A stretch of 47,880 nucleotides of DNA. Source: an uncultured Erysipelotrichaceae bacterium. GTDB taxonomy: Bacteria; Bacillota_I; Bacilli_A; Erysipelotrichales; Erysipelotrichaceae. The translations under genes and the position numbers were made by a program. The notes beneath the pieces are model-generated. The model did not search any database. It saw only the letters and a program-made list of their open reading frames with translations, and was not told the origin of the DNA. Below are positions 40,788-47,880 of the stretch, in pieces. The first letter of the stretch is position 1. Each line of letters opens with the position of its first letter. The stretch spans positions 1 to 47,880 of the forward strand of contig CAMCKH010000009.1 in assembly GCA_945875435.1 (NCBI GenBank), in the 5' to 3' direction.

Positions 40788-43700
40788 TGTAAACCTCACA
40801 TTTTCTAACTAAAACACTTCCCTCTTTATCACTGTCACCTATAAAATAAATAAATATTCTATCTTTTGAAAGATTTAAAATATTTGTTTTAAAAATATGA
40901 TATTTATTAGGCATTAAGACTAAATCTAAACTACCACTATCATCAGAAACTTTCACAAAAGCCATTAAATCTCCATTTTTAGTACGATGTTCTTTAATCT
41001 TATCAACTCTTCCAAAACCACAAATATTCTTTCTTTTACTTCTTAATGTAGAAAAAATTTCAGTGTCAAAACGATATTTTTGTTTAATTTCATTAATTAA
41101 ATTACCGTCAAAATTAAAACCTAAAAAACTTCTTTCATCTTCTGATTCTTGGTACCTATCTTTAGCAAAAGTATTCAATATATAAATAGGCTTACCAATT
41201 AAATTTCTAGTCTGATAACCAGATTTAAAGTGTTTGTATAAAATATCTAAATTAGAAAGCATTGTAGCACGATTATAATTAAAACAATCAAAAGCACCAA
41301 CTTTAATCATGGCTTCAATATTATTCTTATCAATTTTTTCATTCGCAAGACAATAAACCGCATCATCATAATTTTTAAATCCGTCATTTTTAATTAAAGA
41401 TTTTTTAATATTTTCAACTGTATTATAACTAATTCCTTTAATTAAAGTTAAAGGAGGCACAATCTTATTATCTTTAATATAATACTTGTCGCTTGAAAGA
41501 TTAATATCAAGTTTAAAAAACTCAATATTAGAACTTTTTGCCTCTAAAATATATTCAAAAGTTTTAGCCTCGCTACCTATATGATTATTTAAAATAGAAG
41601 TATAAAAATAAAGTGGATAATTTGCTTTTAGATAAGCCAATTTATAAACCATATACGCATATAAAACACTATGAGCTTTATTAAAACCATACTCTGCGAA
41701 TTTTAAAATCCATTCATATATTGTTTCAACAGTTTCTAAGCTATATCCTTTTTTAAGTGAACCTTCAAAAAAATCCTGCTTTAAACTTTCAAGTTCCCCT
41801 TTGTTTTTCTTACTCATTGCTTTTCTTAAAATATCAGCTTTTGAGAATGAAAAACCAGCCATTTTATATGAAATAGCCATGATTTGTTCCTGATAGATAA
41901 TAATTCCAGAAGTTTCAGCTAAAATATCTTTTAAATCTTCATGAATATAATTAATTTTATTACTATTTCTATTAGCTAAAAAAAGATCAATATTACCCAT
42001 AGCTCCAGGTCTAAATAAAGCCACAGTCAAAGAAATATCATTAATATTATTAGGTTTAACTCTTCTAATAAGTTGTCTCATTCCGCTAGATTCTAATTGA
42101 AAAATACCTAAAGTTTTAGCTTCTTTAATTAAATTAAAAGTTTTTACATCATCAAAAGGTATTTTTTCTAACTTAAAATCTTGGTCAATCAATTTAATAT
42201 TATCAACTATTTCTCTAAGTGCAGTTAAATTTCTAAGTGCAAGTAAGTCGAATTTGATTAAACCATAATTTTCTAAATATTCCATTTGAATTTGGGTATT
42301 TAAAATACTATTTTCTAATTTTAAAACCCCTACTACCTCTTGTAGTGAAGTGCTTGAAATCACAACTCCTGCTGCGTGAGTTGAATAATTTTTATAAAGC
42401 CCTTCAACTGAAATTGAAAGTTTTAAAAGCTCACGATTCCTATTACTGCTATCAATTTTATTTTTAAATAATTTAGAATTTTGATACATTTCTGATAAAT
42501 TTAGTTTTAAATCGTTAGGTACAACCTTCATAATCGCATTAATTTCATCGTTGGTATATTTTAAAATCTTAGCACAATCTCTAAGAGCTGCTTTGGCTTT
42601 TAAAGTTTGAAAAGTAACGATATGAGCAACATTGTCATATCCATATTTATTCACGATATAATCAATAACCTCATCTCGTCTTTCATCTTCAAAATCAATA
42701 TCAATATCAGGCATTGTGATTCTTTCTGGATTTAAAAATCTTTCAAAAATTAAATCATGTTCTAAAGGATCAATATCGTTAATACCTAAAACATAAGAAA
42801 CTAAAGATGCTGCACTACTTCCTCTTGGGGTACATAAAATTCCATTCCTTCTCGCAAAAGAAACATAATCATAAACTATTAAAAAATAATTAGTAAAATT
42901 CATTTTAATAATAATTTCAAGTTCATATTTTAAGCGTTTATTATATTTTTCATTTAATTTATTACGATATTTAAGTCCAGTTTTACATAAGGCTATTAAA
43001 TATGATTGACTGCTTAAATTCTTATTATTTTGGTATTGGGGTAAATCGGTTTTTAAAAAATCTAAAGCCACATTGCACATTGAGGCAATCACATCACTAT
43101 TTTTAATTTCTGATTTAGTATAAATTTTTTCAAGTTCTAATTTGTTTTTAAAATACTCATTTTGGTAATAATCTTTATTTTGATCAATAAAGTATTCATT
43201 TTTTCTAATTGAATCTATAACTTGTTTTTGAATATGATCTTCTTTATTTAAAAAAGTAACCACATCAAACATCACAAATTCAGATTCTGAAGCAATTTCT
43301 TTTAATTTTTCATAAATTATTTGATTATGAGCAATATCTAATTTATTAACTCCAAGATAGAAATTTTTAAAAAAACTTTTTAATCTATTAAAAAAATTTC
43401 TAAACTCATCTTTATGATAAATTAATTTAAAATTATCAATATCAATAATAGTAATAACATTATTATTAAAATTAATTAAATCCTGAAAATCAATAATATT
43501 TTTATTAGTATTTAAGTAGCTACTCAATTTTAATAAATTCAAATAACCTTCATTATTTTTAGCATAAAAACTAATACTAAAAATATCATTATCAATTTTA
43601 GTATCAAAAGTTAAAGCGTAGATGGGTTTAATTCCATATTTTTTAGCATCTTTATTTAAAACAGCTGCATAACATAAGGTGTTTTTATCGTTTATAGCAA

Positions 43701-43803
43701 TATTTTTATAACCGTATTCATTAGCCTTTGAAAGCAACTTACCAATATCTAAAGAACTTTCTAAAAGATTAAATAAAGATTTAATATTAAGATAGCTATT
43801 CAT
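40780..43803 (-). CDS. dnaE: DNA polymerase III alpha subunit, DnaE type
   Basis: This 1007-residue replicative polymerase has the palm aspartates in PDIDIDFED (365-373) and a third acidic site near FDLLALRNLTAL. PRGSSAASLV is the fingers motif, and an OB domain (NICGFGRVDKIKEH...LDLVLMP) lies near the C-terminus. It is shorter than most DnaE proteins. The N-terminal PHP domain has lost the usual metal ligands: the HxH start reads YLNIKSL and ITDH reads INDK, so PHP proofreading is unlikely. The start has no Shine-Dalgarno site and lies 6 nt after TAAAAT, so it should be leaderless. It is co-transcribed with the two-component system. Confidence 0.95.
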   Translation of the reverse strand: MNSYLNIKSLFNLLESSLDIGKLLSKANEYGYKNIAINDKNTLCYAAVLNKDAKKYGIKPIYALTFDTKIDNDIFSISFYAKNNEGYLNLLKLSSYLNTNKNIIDFQDLINFNNNVITIIDIDNFKLIYHKDEFRNFFNRLKSFFKNFYLGVNKLDIAHNQIIYEKLKEIASESEFVMFDVVTFLNKEDHIQKQVIDSIRKNEYFIDQNKDYYQNEYFKNKLELEKIYTKSEIKNSDVIASMCNVALDFLKTDLPQYQNNKNLSSQSYLIALCKTGLKYRNKLNEKYNKRLKYELEIIIKMNFTNYFLIVYDYVSFARRNGILCTPRGSSAASLVSYVLGINDIDPLEHDLIFERFLNPERITMPDIDIDFEDERRDEVIDYIVNKYGYDNVAHIVTFQTLKAKAALRDCAKILKYTNDEINAIMKVVPNDLKLNLSEMYQNSKLFKNKIDSSNRNRELLKLSISVEGLYKNYSTHAAGVVISSTSLQEVVGVLKLENSILNTQIQMEYLENYGLIKFDLLALRNLTALREIVDNIKLIDQDFKLEKIPFDDVKTFNLIKEAKTLGIFQLESSGMRQLIRRVKPNNINDISLTVALFRPGAMGNIDLFLANRNSNKINYIHEDLKDILAETSGIIIYQEQIMAISYKMAGFSFSKADILRKAMSKKNKGELESLKQDFFEGSLKKGYSLETVETIYEWILKFAEYGFNKAHSVLYAYMVYKLAYLKANYPLYFYTSILNNHIGSEAKTFEYILEAKSSNIEFFKLDINLSSDKYYIKDNKIVPPLTLIKGISYNTVENIKKSLIKNDGFKNYDDAVYCLANEKIDKNNIEAMIKVGAFDCFNYNRATMLSNLDILYKHFKSGYQTRNLIGKPIYILNTFAKDRYQESEDERSFLGFNFDGNLINEIKQKYRFDTEIFSTLRSKRKNICGFGRVDKIKEHRTKNGDLMAFVKVSDDSGSLDLVLMPNKYHIFKTNILNLSKDRIFIYFIGDSDKEGSVLVRKCEVYSE

Positions 43804-43809
43804 AATATA

Positions 43810-43815
43810 ATTTTA
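43810..43815 (-). promoter_or_regulatory. -10 element, leaderless promoter of dnaE
   Basis: TAAAAT with upstream TGT (extended -10), 6 nt before the ATG at 43803. It lies directly after the terminator of the preceding gene. Confidence 0.65.
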
Positions 43816-43820
43816 ACATA

Positions 43821-43843
43821 AAAGAAAGGCTATAAGCCTTTCT
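43821..43843 (-). terminator. Intrinsic terminator of the surface-assembly operon
   Basis: The 9-bp perfect stem (AGAAAGGCT 43823-43831 with AGCCTTTCT 43835-43843) has a 3-nt loop. It overlaps the TAG stop of the GT2-GtrA gene and is followed by a T-rich stretch on the minus strand. Confidence 0.8.
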
Positions 43844-44846
43844 AATTATAAACAAAACTTTTTTGGTAGCGATAGCTTAAAATAAATACTAAAGTTTCAA
43901 CAGCTATTTTCGCAAAAAGTTCATTAACACCTAATCTTACCAAGAATTCAATCAATAAATAATTTAAAATAAAGAGACATATTACTAAAACAAAGAATTT
44001 AAACATTGATTTAAGATTAGTATTTTTATTGAAAACTAACTTACCATTTAAAAACCATTGAAATAAACTGCTACAAACTCTACTTATAACTAATGGTAAA
44101 AATAATCCTGTAATAAGCATATTTAAGATGATAAATATCAGATTATCTAGTAATGTAGCCATAAATGAAGTTGAAATAAATTTTAAAATAGGTTTATAAA
44201 TACGATATGAATCAACCAAAGGTCTAAAATGTGAACTTTTATTTTCTTCAATATATACCGTTTCAATATCAACTTGTAATAAATTATGATTATTTTCTTT
44301 AGCCTTCAGTAAGACATTAAATTCATATTCAAATCTATCACCTTCACTAGCTATTAAAAAATCTAGGGCGTTTTTACTAAAAGCTCTTAAACCAGTTTGT
44401 GTATCTTTAATTGAAACTCCTGTAACTATCTTAAAAATAAAGGCAGTAATTTTATTTCCAAAAATACTTCTAAAAGGAACTTTGCCTACAAAACTTCTAA
44501 CACCTAAAACTATATCATTAGGGTTTTCACTTGATTTTAAAGCAACTTTTTTAATATCTTCAACCAAATGTTGTCCATCACTATCAACACAAACTATAAC
44601 TTCATTATCAATAATACTTTCTTTAATTAATTTGAATGCCTTTTTTAAAGCATATCCCTTACCTTGATTTTCTTTATAGGCTAAGACTAAAGCATTCAAC
44701 TCTCTACATTGATTAAATATCTCATCATACTTTTCATCACTTCCGTCATTCACAACTATTATTTTTGCTTGAAAGTTCTCATTTATATCTTTAATCAATT
44801 TAACCAATCTTAAATCTGGTTCATAAGATGGTATTACTATATACAT
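43842..44846 (-). CDS. GT2 (dolichol-phosphate-mannose-synthase-like) fused to GtrA domain
   Basis: The first 215 residues of this 334-residue protein are a GT-A glycosyltransferase: MYIVIPSYEPD, VVNDGSDE, CVDSDGQH (metal), and DTQTGLRAF. The last 110 residues are a GtrA-type four-helix membrane domain ending FILSYRYQKSFVYN. It probably loads a sugar onto undecaprenyl phosphate, and the GtrA part helps flip it for surface glycosylation. The start has AGGTGA upstream and lies 19 nt after the glycosidase stop. It is the last gene of the operon. Confidence 0.9.
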   Translation of the reverse strand: MYIVIPSYEPDLRLVKLIKDINENFQAKIIVVNDGSDEKYDEIFNQCRELNALVLAYKENQGKGYALKKAFKLIKESIIDNEVIVCVDSDGQHLVEDIKKVALKSSENPNDIVLGVRSFVGKVPFRSIFGNKITAFIFKIVTGVSIKDTQTGLRAFSKNALDFLIASEGDRFEYEFNVLLKAKENNHNLLQVDIETVYIEENKSSHFRPLVDSYRIYKPILKFISTSFMATLLDNLIFIILNMLITGLFLPLVISRVCSSLFQWFLNGKLVFNKNTNLKSMFKFFVLVICLFILNYLLIEFLVRLGVNELFAKIAVETLVFILSYRYQKSFVYN

Positions 44847-44865
44847 AAATTCACCTATTTAGTGA

Positions 44866-45765
44866 TTAATAAAATATCACTAGTTCCTCTCTCTCTTTTC
44901 CGTTACTGGTTATTATTTCTCCGTTAAAATACATTGCTGAAGAAAAACCACCATCTAAATTATACGCTTCTTTAACTTTTAAATCAGCCATTATTTGTGC
45001 TAATTCATCTAAAGTTACACCAGCACTTTCTTTACTTCTTCCTTCCACAACCACAAACACAAAGTGATTTTCATCAATCATTCCTATGGCAGTTCTTGGA
45101 TTTTTACGATCAATAGTTCTATTTCCAAAGTTTGTATCAATCGCAACATTTTCAAAATTAGTTAATGCGACTCCATTTTCTACTAAAGCTGGACCAAATG
45201 ATAAGGTATGCCACGCCCCTTCATCTAATAACTGCTGAGCATTTGTGGTGGTTTCATCATACACCTTCATTCTACCATCTTTATATATCACAAGCCCAGT
45301 TCTAACACCTTCATCACGATAAATAACACCGTTTCTAATCATGATACCGTCTTCTCTAAATCCATAATAATCACCATTTATCGCGAATATAGCATTGTTG
45401 TTTTGTGCGATTAGTGAAGGAACTTCAATAATATTGGTTCCATAAGAATCTTTTGCGAAGCCAGAAATTAAATCTGTAGTGTCTTTTAAATAAACATCTG
45501 CCACATAATAATTCACATTACCATTACTTGTTTGAATAGTATTTTTAGTAATATTTATAGTTTTACTATCACTCACATAACTCATATCACTAATTACTGG
45601 TTCTTTTTCACTAACTTCTACTGTTTCTTTTTCTTGGACATAAGCTACAGAGGTATTTGTAGCTTCTATATGCTCAATCAAATATCTATCGGCTAATAAA
45701 TAACCTATTAAGACAAGGACTGATGTTAATGACACCAGTCCTATAACTAATATTTTTCTTTTCAT
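44866..45765 (-). CDS. Phosphodiester glycosidase (NAGPA-like) membrane-anchored protein
   Basis: The first 26 residues of this 299-residue protein are a signal/anchor helix, followed by a linker. A phosphodiester glycosidase (NAGPA) domain follows: FAINGDYYGFREDG, SFGPALVENG, RNPRTAIG (as KNPRTAIGMI), and NLDGGFSSAMYFNG. The catalytic-region DGGxSS is kept with Phe at one position. It should act outside the membrane on a phospho-linked sugar of an exopolymer. The start is 2 nt after the upstream stop with GAAGG. Confidence 0.88.
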   Translation of the reverse strand: MKRKILVIGLVSLTSVLVLIGYLLADRYLIEHIEATNTSVAYVQEKETVEVSEKEPVISDMSYVSDSKTINITKNTIQTSNGNVNYYVADVYLKDTTDLISGFAKDSYGTNIIEVPSLIAQNNNAIFAINGDYYGFREDGIMIRNGVIYRDEGVRTGLVIYKDGRMKVYDETTTNAQQLLDEGAWHTLSFGPALVENGVALTNFENVAIDTNFGNRTIDRKNPRTAIGMIDENHFVFVVVEGRSKESAGVTLDELAQIMADLKVKEAYNLDGGFSSAMYFNGEIITSNGKEREELVIFY

Positions 45766-45767
45766 AT

Positions 45768-47075
45768 TTACCTTCTTCCTCTAGCTCCTGGGGCAAATCC
45801 TCTTTGTGAACTTTGTTTTACTGCGTTGACGCTTACACTATTTCCATCTACCTCAACAGTATAACTAGCTCCTTTTTCCATACCATCAAAGCTAATTAAA
45901 GCACTGCTGAAATTCTTGTTTGCTTGATAAGATGCTACAACTTGTCCATTTGAATCTTTAACATTAATAATTCCTAAAGCGTCATAATCTAATGATCCAT
46001 TACCATCGTTTGTAGGTCCATCCACATAAATATTTCCACCATTAATAGTTATATAACCATTCGCATCCACATGGACATTACCTCCATCGATAACAATTCC
46101 AGCTTCATTATTGCCATAACTAGTAGAAGCACTTGTAGCATTAAAACCATCATTACTAGATTTTACATAAACATCACCTGAAATAATATTAATAAATTTA
46201 CCTTCAATACCTTCTGTGCTAGTTTGAACATCAATTTTTCCTCCATCCATCACAACATTGTTTGAAGTATGGATACCATCATCTACTGCATTAATTGTGA
46301 TATTCGCATTTTTAACATATAAATTTCCAAGCCCAGCATCAGTATCATTTTCATTGTGAATGCCATCTGCCCCAGCTTCAATTTCAATAACTGAATTAAG
46401 AATATTAAAGCTATCATTAACTGAGAAGGCATGATTTACCGCCTTAATATTATAAGTTCCGTTGACTAATTTTAAATCATCATTAGATTCAATACCATTT
46501 TTATAATTACCATTTACTACAAATTGTCCTTCGCCATTGATTGTAAGATCGCTTTTACTATAAATCGCAGCATCTATGGTAGCATTTGTGTGATTATCAT
46601 TGTCCGAGAAAGTATTAACACTTCCTTTCGCTAATGTTATAAATACCTTATCTCCACTTTCTATATAAATTGCAGCATCGTTATTACTGATAGTTACATT
46701 ATTTAAAACTAGTTGAATTTTTGCAGTATCTGCAGCTTTAACTAAAACTTGAATATTTTCACCCTTACCTTCAATAATATAAACTCCTTCTTGACCAATT
46801 TCTAAAATTCCGTTTTGGTAAGTCGCACCAGCTCCTGATACGCTCGCATTATTTCCGTTAATTGAAATTTTAGTAGCAGCATTTTCATCATAAGTAGCAC
46901 TCATATCTCTTTCTGAAAAATAAGCATTAGCACTATCATCACTTACTGAAGTAGTTTCAGTTGTTTTAGTAGTATTTGTGGTGATATTTTCATTTACCAC
47001 GGTAGTAGTTTTGTTTGTTTTAGCACAGCCAACCATTAGTGCTAGTAAAAATGTTGTAATTAATTTCTTTTTCAT
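45768..47075 (-). CDS. Cthe_2159-like carbohydrate-binding lipoprotein
   Basis: I place the start at ATG 47075, where AGGAG lies 9 nt upstream; the ATG at 47096 codes for that very site. The product has about 435 residues and begins with a lipobox (MKKKLITTFLLALMVGC). A Ser/Thr linker and a right-handed beta-helix follow. Repeats include NNDAAIYIESGDK, SKSDLTINGEG, GIESNDDLKLVNG, GADGIHNEND and VDDGIHTSNN. This is the Cthe_2159 family, which binds acidic polysaccharide. The tail is RG-rich. It is co-transcribed with DUF4956 (its gene overlaps this one's start region). Confidence 0.88.
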   Translation of the reverse strand: MKKKLITTFLLALMVGCAKTNKTTTVVNENITTNTTKTTETTSVSDDSANAYFSERDMSATYDENAATKISINGNNASVSGAGATYQNGILEIGQEGVYIIEGKGENIQVLVKAADTAKIQLVLNNVTISNNDAAIYIESGDKVFITLAKGSVNTFSDNDNHTNATIDAAIYSKSDLTINGEGQFVVNGNYKNGIESNDDLKLVNGTYNIKAVNHAFSVNDSFNILNSVIEIEAGADGIHNENDTDAGLGNLYVKNANITINAVDDGIHTSNNVVMDGGKIDVQTSTEGIEGKFINIISGDVYVKSSNDGFNATSASTSYGNNEAGIVIDGGNVHVDANGYITINGGNIYVDGPTNDGNGSLDYDALGIINVKDSNGQVVASYQANKNFSSALISFDGMEKGASYTVEVDGNSVSVNAVKQSSQRGFAPGARGRR

Positions 47076-47085
47076 TGTTTTTCTC

Positions 47086-47757
47086 CTATAATTCATTTTC
47101 TTTAGTAATATTACGACTAATATTTATTTCTAAATTGCCGTTTCTAACTCTTAATTTATCAATCAGTGTTTTTTCACTAATTTTATCTTTTAATCTAATT
47201 AAATATTTTATTCTAAATAAACTTCCCATATCCGATGTTTTAATGTATACAAATTCACTGCTTAAAGTAGTTTCTTGGAATATTTTTTCAAAAACTTCTT
47301 CATAATCTAAATTTTCAGGAATTGTGATTGTTAATTGTCTAAGATTGGTGTCTGATTTTCCTAATTGAACTTTTTCATAAATCACTAAAATAAGTGCCAT
47401 AAATAAAGTGAATAAAATTGAAAACCCTAAATATCCAACCCCTGTTCCAAGCCCTATAGCCATAGCTATAAAAATTGCTAGAATTTCTTTAGCTCCTCCA
47501 GGGTAAGATCTAAATCTAATTAAACTAAATGCTCCCATTACCGCAACACCAGTTCCTAATTTACCATTTACCAGAAATATAACTACTTGTACAATTACTG
47601 GAAGCAAGGCTAAAGCTACTAGAAATTGTTTGCTGTAAAATGTTTTATATTTATAAGCAAATGCCAGAACTAATCCAAGCAAGGTAGTTACAAATAAGCT
47701 GATAATAAAACCATTTTGGGTTGTTGTTAAAATGTTGTTAAACAAGAGTTCGTTCAT
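47086..47757 (-). CDS. DUF4956 membrane protein
   Basis: This 223-residue protein has four to five membrane helices within the first 130 residues. The signature GKLGTGVAVMGAFSLIRFRSYPGGAKEI is between them. A soluble C-terminal domain with an alpha-beta pattern follows (LRQLTITIPENLDYEEVFEKIFQET). DUF4956 commonly travels with VTC (polyphosphate-polymerase-type) domain and CotH or Cthe_2159 proteins. A possible VTC remnant lies directly upstream. The start has GGAGG 8 nt upstream. Confidence 0.85.
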   Translation of the reverse strand: MNELLFNNILTTTQNGFIISLFVTTLLGLVLAFAYKYKTFYSKQFLVALALLPVIVQVVIFLVNGKLGTGVAVMGAFSLIRFRSYPGGAKEILAIFIAMAIGLGTGVGYLGFSILFTLFMALILVIYEKVQLGKSDTNLRQLTITIPENLDYEEVFEKIFQETTLSSEFVYIKTSDMGSLFRIKYLIRLKDKISEKTLIDKLRVRNGNLEINISRNITKENEL

Positions 47758-47835
47758 AATTTATACCTCCATTTTCTCTTATTTTTCTATAAGCTGTTCC
47801 ATATTTTGAAAACGATGATTTAAAAATTTTATTTG
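47738..47835 (-). pseudogene. Possible C-terminal remnant of a VTC-domain gene
   Basis: The minus-strand frame opened after an in-frame TAA (47836-47838) reads PNKIFKSSFSKYGTAYRK..., which resembles the C-terminal FSKY motif of VTC-domain polyphosphate polymerases. These commonly precede DUF4956. It is only about 31 codons, overlaps the DUF4956 start, and is cut off by the hairpin sequence to the right. Another frame (reading ...NHRFQNMEQLIEK) is also possible, so this call is weak. Confidence 0.35.
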
Positions 47836-47840
47836 GTTAT

Positions 47841-47880
47841 GTCAAGAACACCCGTGACTTTAGTCATGGGATGAATTGAC
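47841..47880. mobile_element. Terminal hairpin resembling an IS200/IS605-family element end
   Basis: Positions 47851-47870 form CCCGTGACT-TT-AGTCATGGG, a 9-bp stem with a G-U pair and a two-T loop. It is flanked by GTCAAGAA and ATGAATTGAC. Short imperfect palindromes around GACTTTAGTC are typical of IS200/IS605 ends (TnpA/TnpB elements). No transposase is inside the window, so the body lies to the right if the call is correct. Orientation is not decidable here. Confidence 0.5.

Noticed and set aside
1-47880. Prophage or CRISPR-Cas system
   Set aside because: No phage structural, integrase, cas or repeat-spacer sequences were seen. Apart from the right-edge hairpin, the genes are housekeeping, envelope and transport types.

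Overview
The window is AT-rich chromosomal DNA from a low-GC member of the Bacillota, most like a wall-bearing lineage near the Erysipelotrichia, RF39 or other Mollicutes-like Bacilli. The gene set includes HPr, EF-P, a CBS-type Mn pyrophosphatase, TagO/WecA, sortase, alanine racemase, ECF S components and Gls24. TGA is a real stop codon (ATGA overlaps at 1157-1160, 21316-21319 and 38693-38696) and Trp is TGG, so the standard bacterial code applies. Genus-level identity cannot be read from the sequence alone.

Layout. Positions 1-686 hold the N-terminal part of a secreted Ig-like protein that runs off the left edge. Positions 870-4800 are a short polysaccharide operon (Wzy-like membrane protein, GT2, GT4, cupin) ending in a strong terminator. 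Positions 4857-17077 are a long minus-strand housekeeping block: acidic membrane protein, cmk, der, gpsA, ung-like, folC, alr, ppaC, DUF1146, tagO/wecA, a lipoprotein, ptsH, and a methyltransferase fused in frame to an acidic domain. Positions 17216-20799 hold a RibU-like S component, efp, an acidic protein, a lipoprotein, a CpaB-like SAF protein and a CvfD-like S1 protein. Positions 20846-25768 hold a DUF212 protein, a NifU-like protein, two thioredoxin-reductase-type flavoproteins, a patatin, nagB and a sortase. Positions 25826-28403 are a plus-strand operon of two half-size CHR transporters, a PII-like protein and a CPA2 antiporter. tRNA-Leu(UAG) and a Gls24 protein follow, then a LemA/DUF2207 pair, mnmG, rpiB, an ECF S component, a DacA-like protein that has lost its catalytic motifs, cysK-cysE, an RsuA-type pseudouridine synthase with a two-component system, and dnaE. 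The right end (43842-47757) is a surface-assembly operon (DUF4956, Cthe_2159-like lipoprotein, phosphodiester glycosidase, GT2-GtrA fusion). It is preceded by what may be a VTC-domain remnant and an IS200/IS605-like terminal hairpin.

The strongest pattern in the window is regulatory. At least eleven genes have a -10 element (TATAAT, TAAAAT or TAGAAT) exactly 6 nt before the start codon, and a twelfth has it 7 nt before. Most carry an extended -10 TGN, and none has a Shine-Dalgarno site. Their transcripts should therefore be leaderless, while most other genes have good Shine-Dalgarno sites. The best candidates for undescribed biology are the CHR-CHR-PII-antiporter operon, the catalytically dead DacA homologue, the methyltransferase fusion with an internal ribosome-binding site, and the AT-dinucleotide tract at the start of the left-edge surface protein.

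No gene-free stretch exceeds 300 bases. The longest, 687-869, holds only AT-rich leader sequence and the terminator of the polysaccharide operon.
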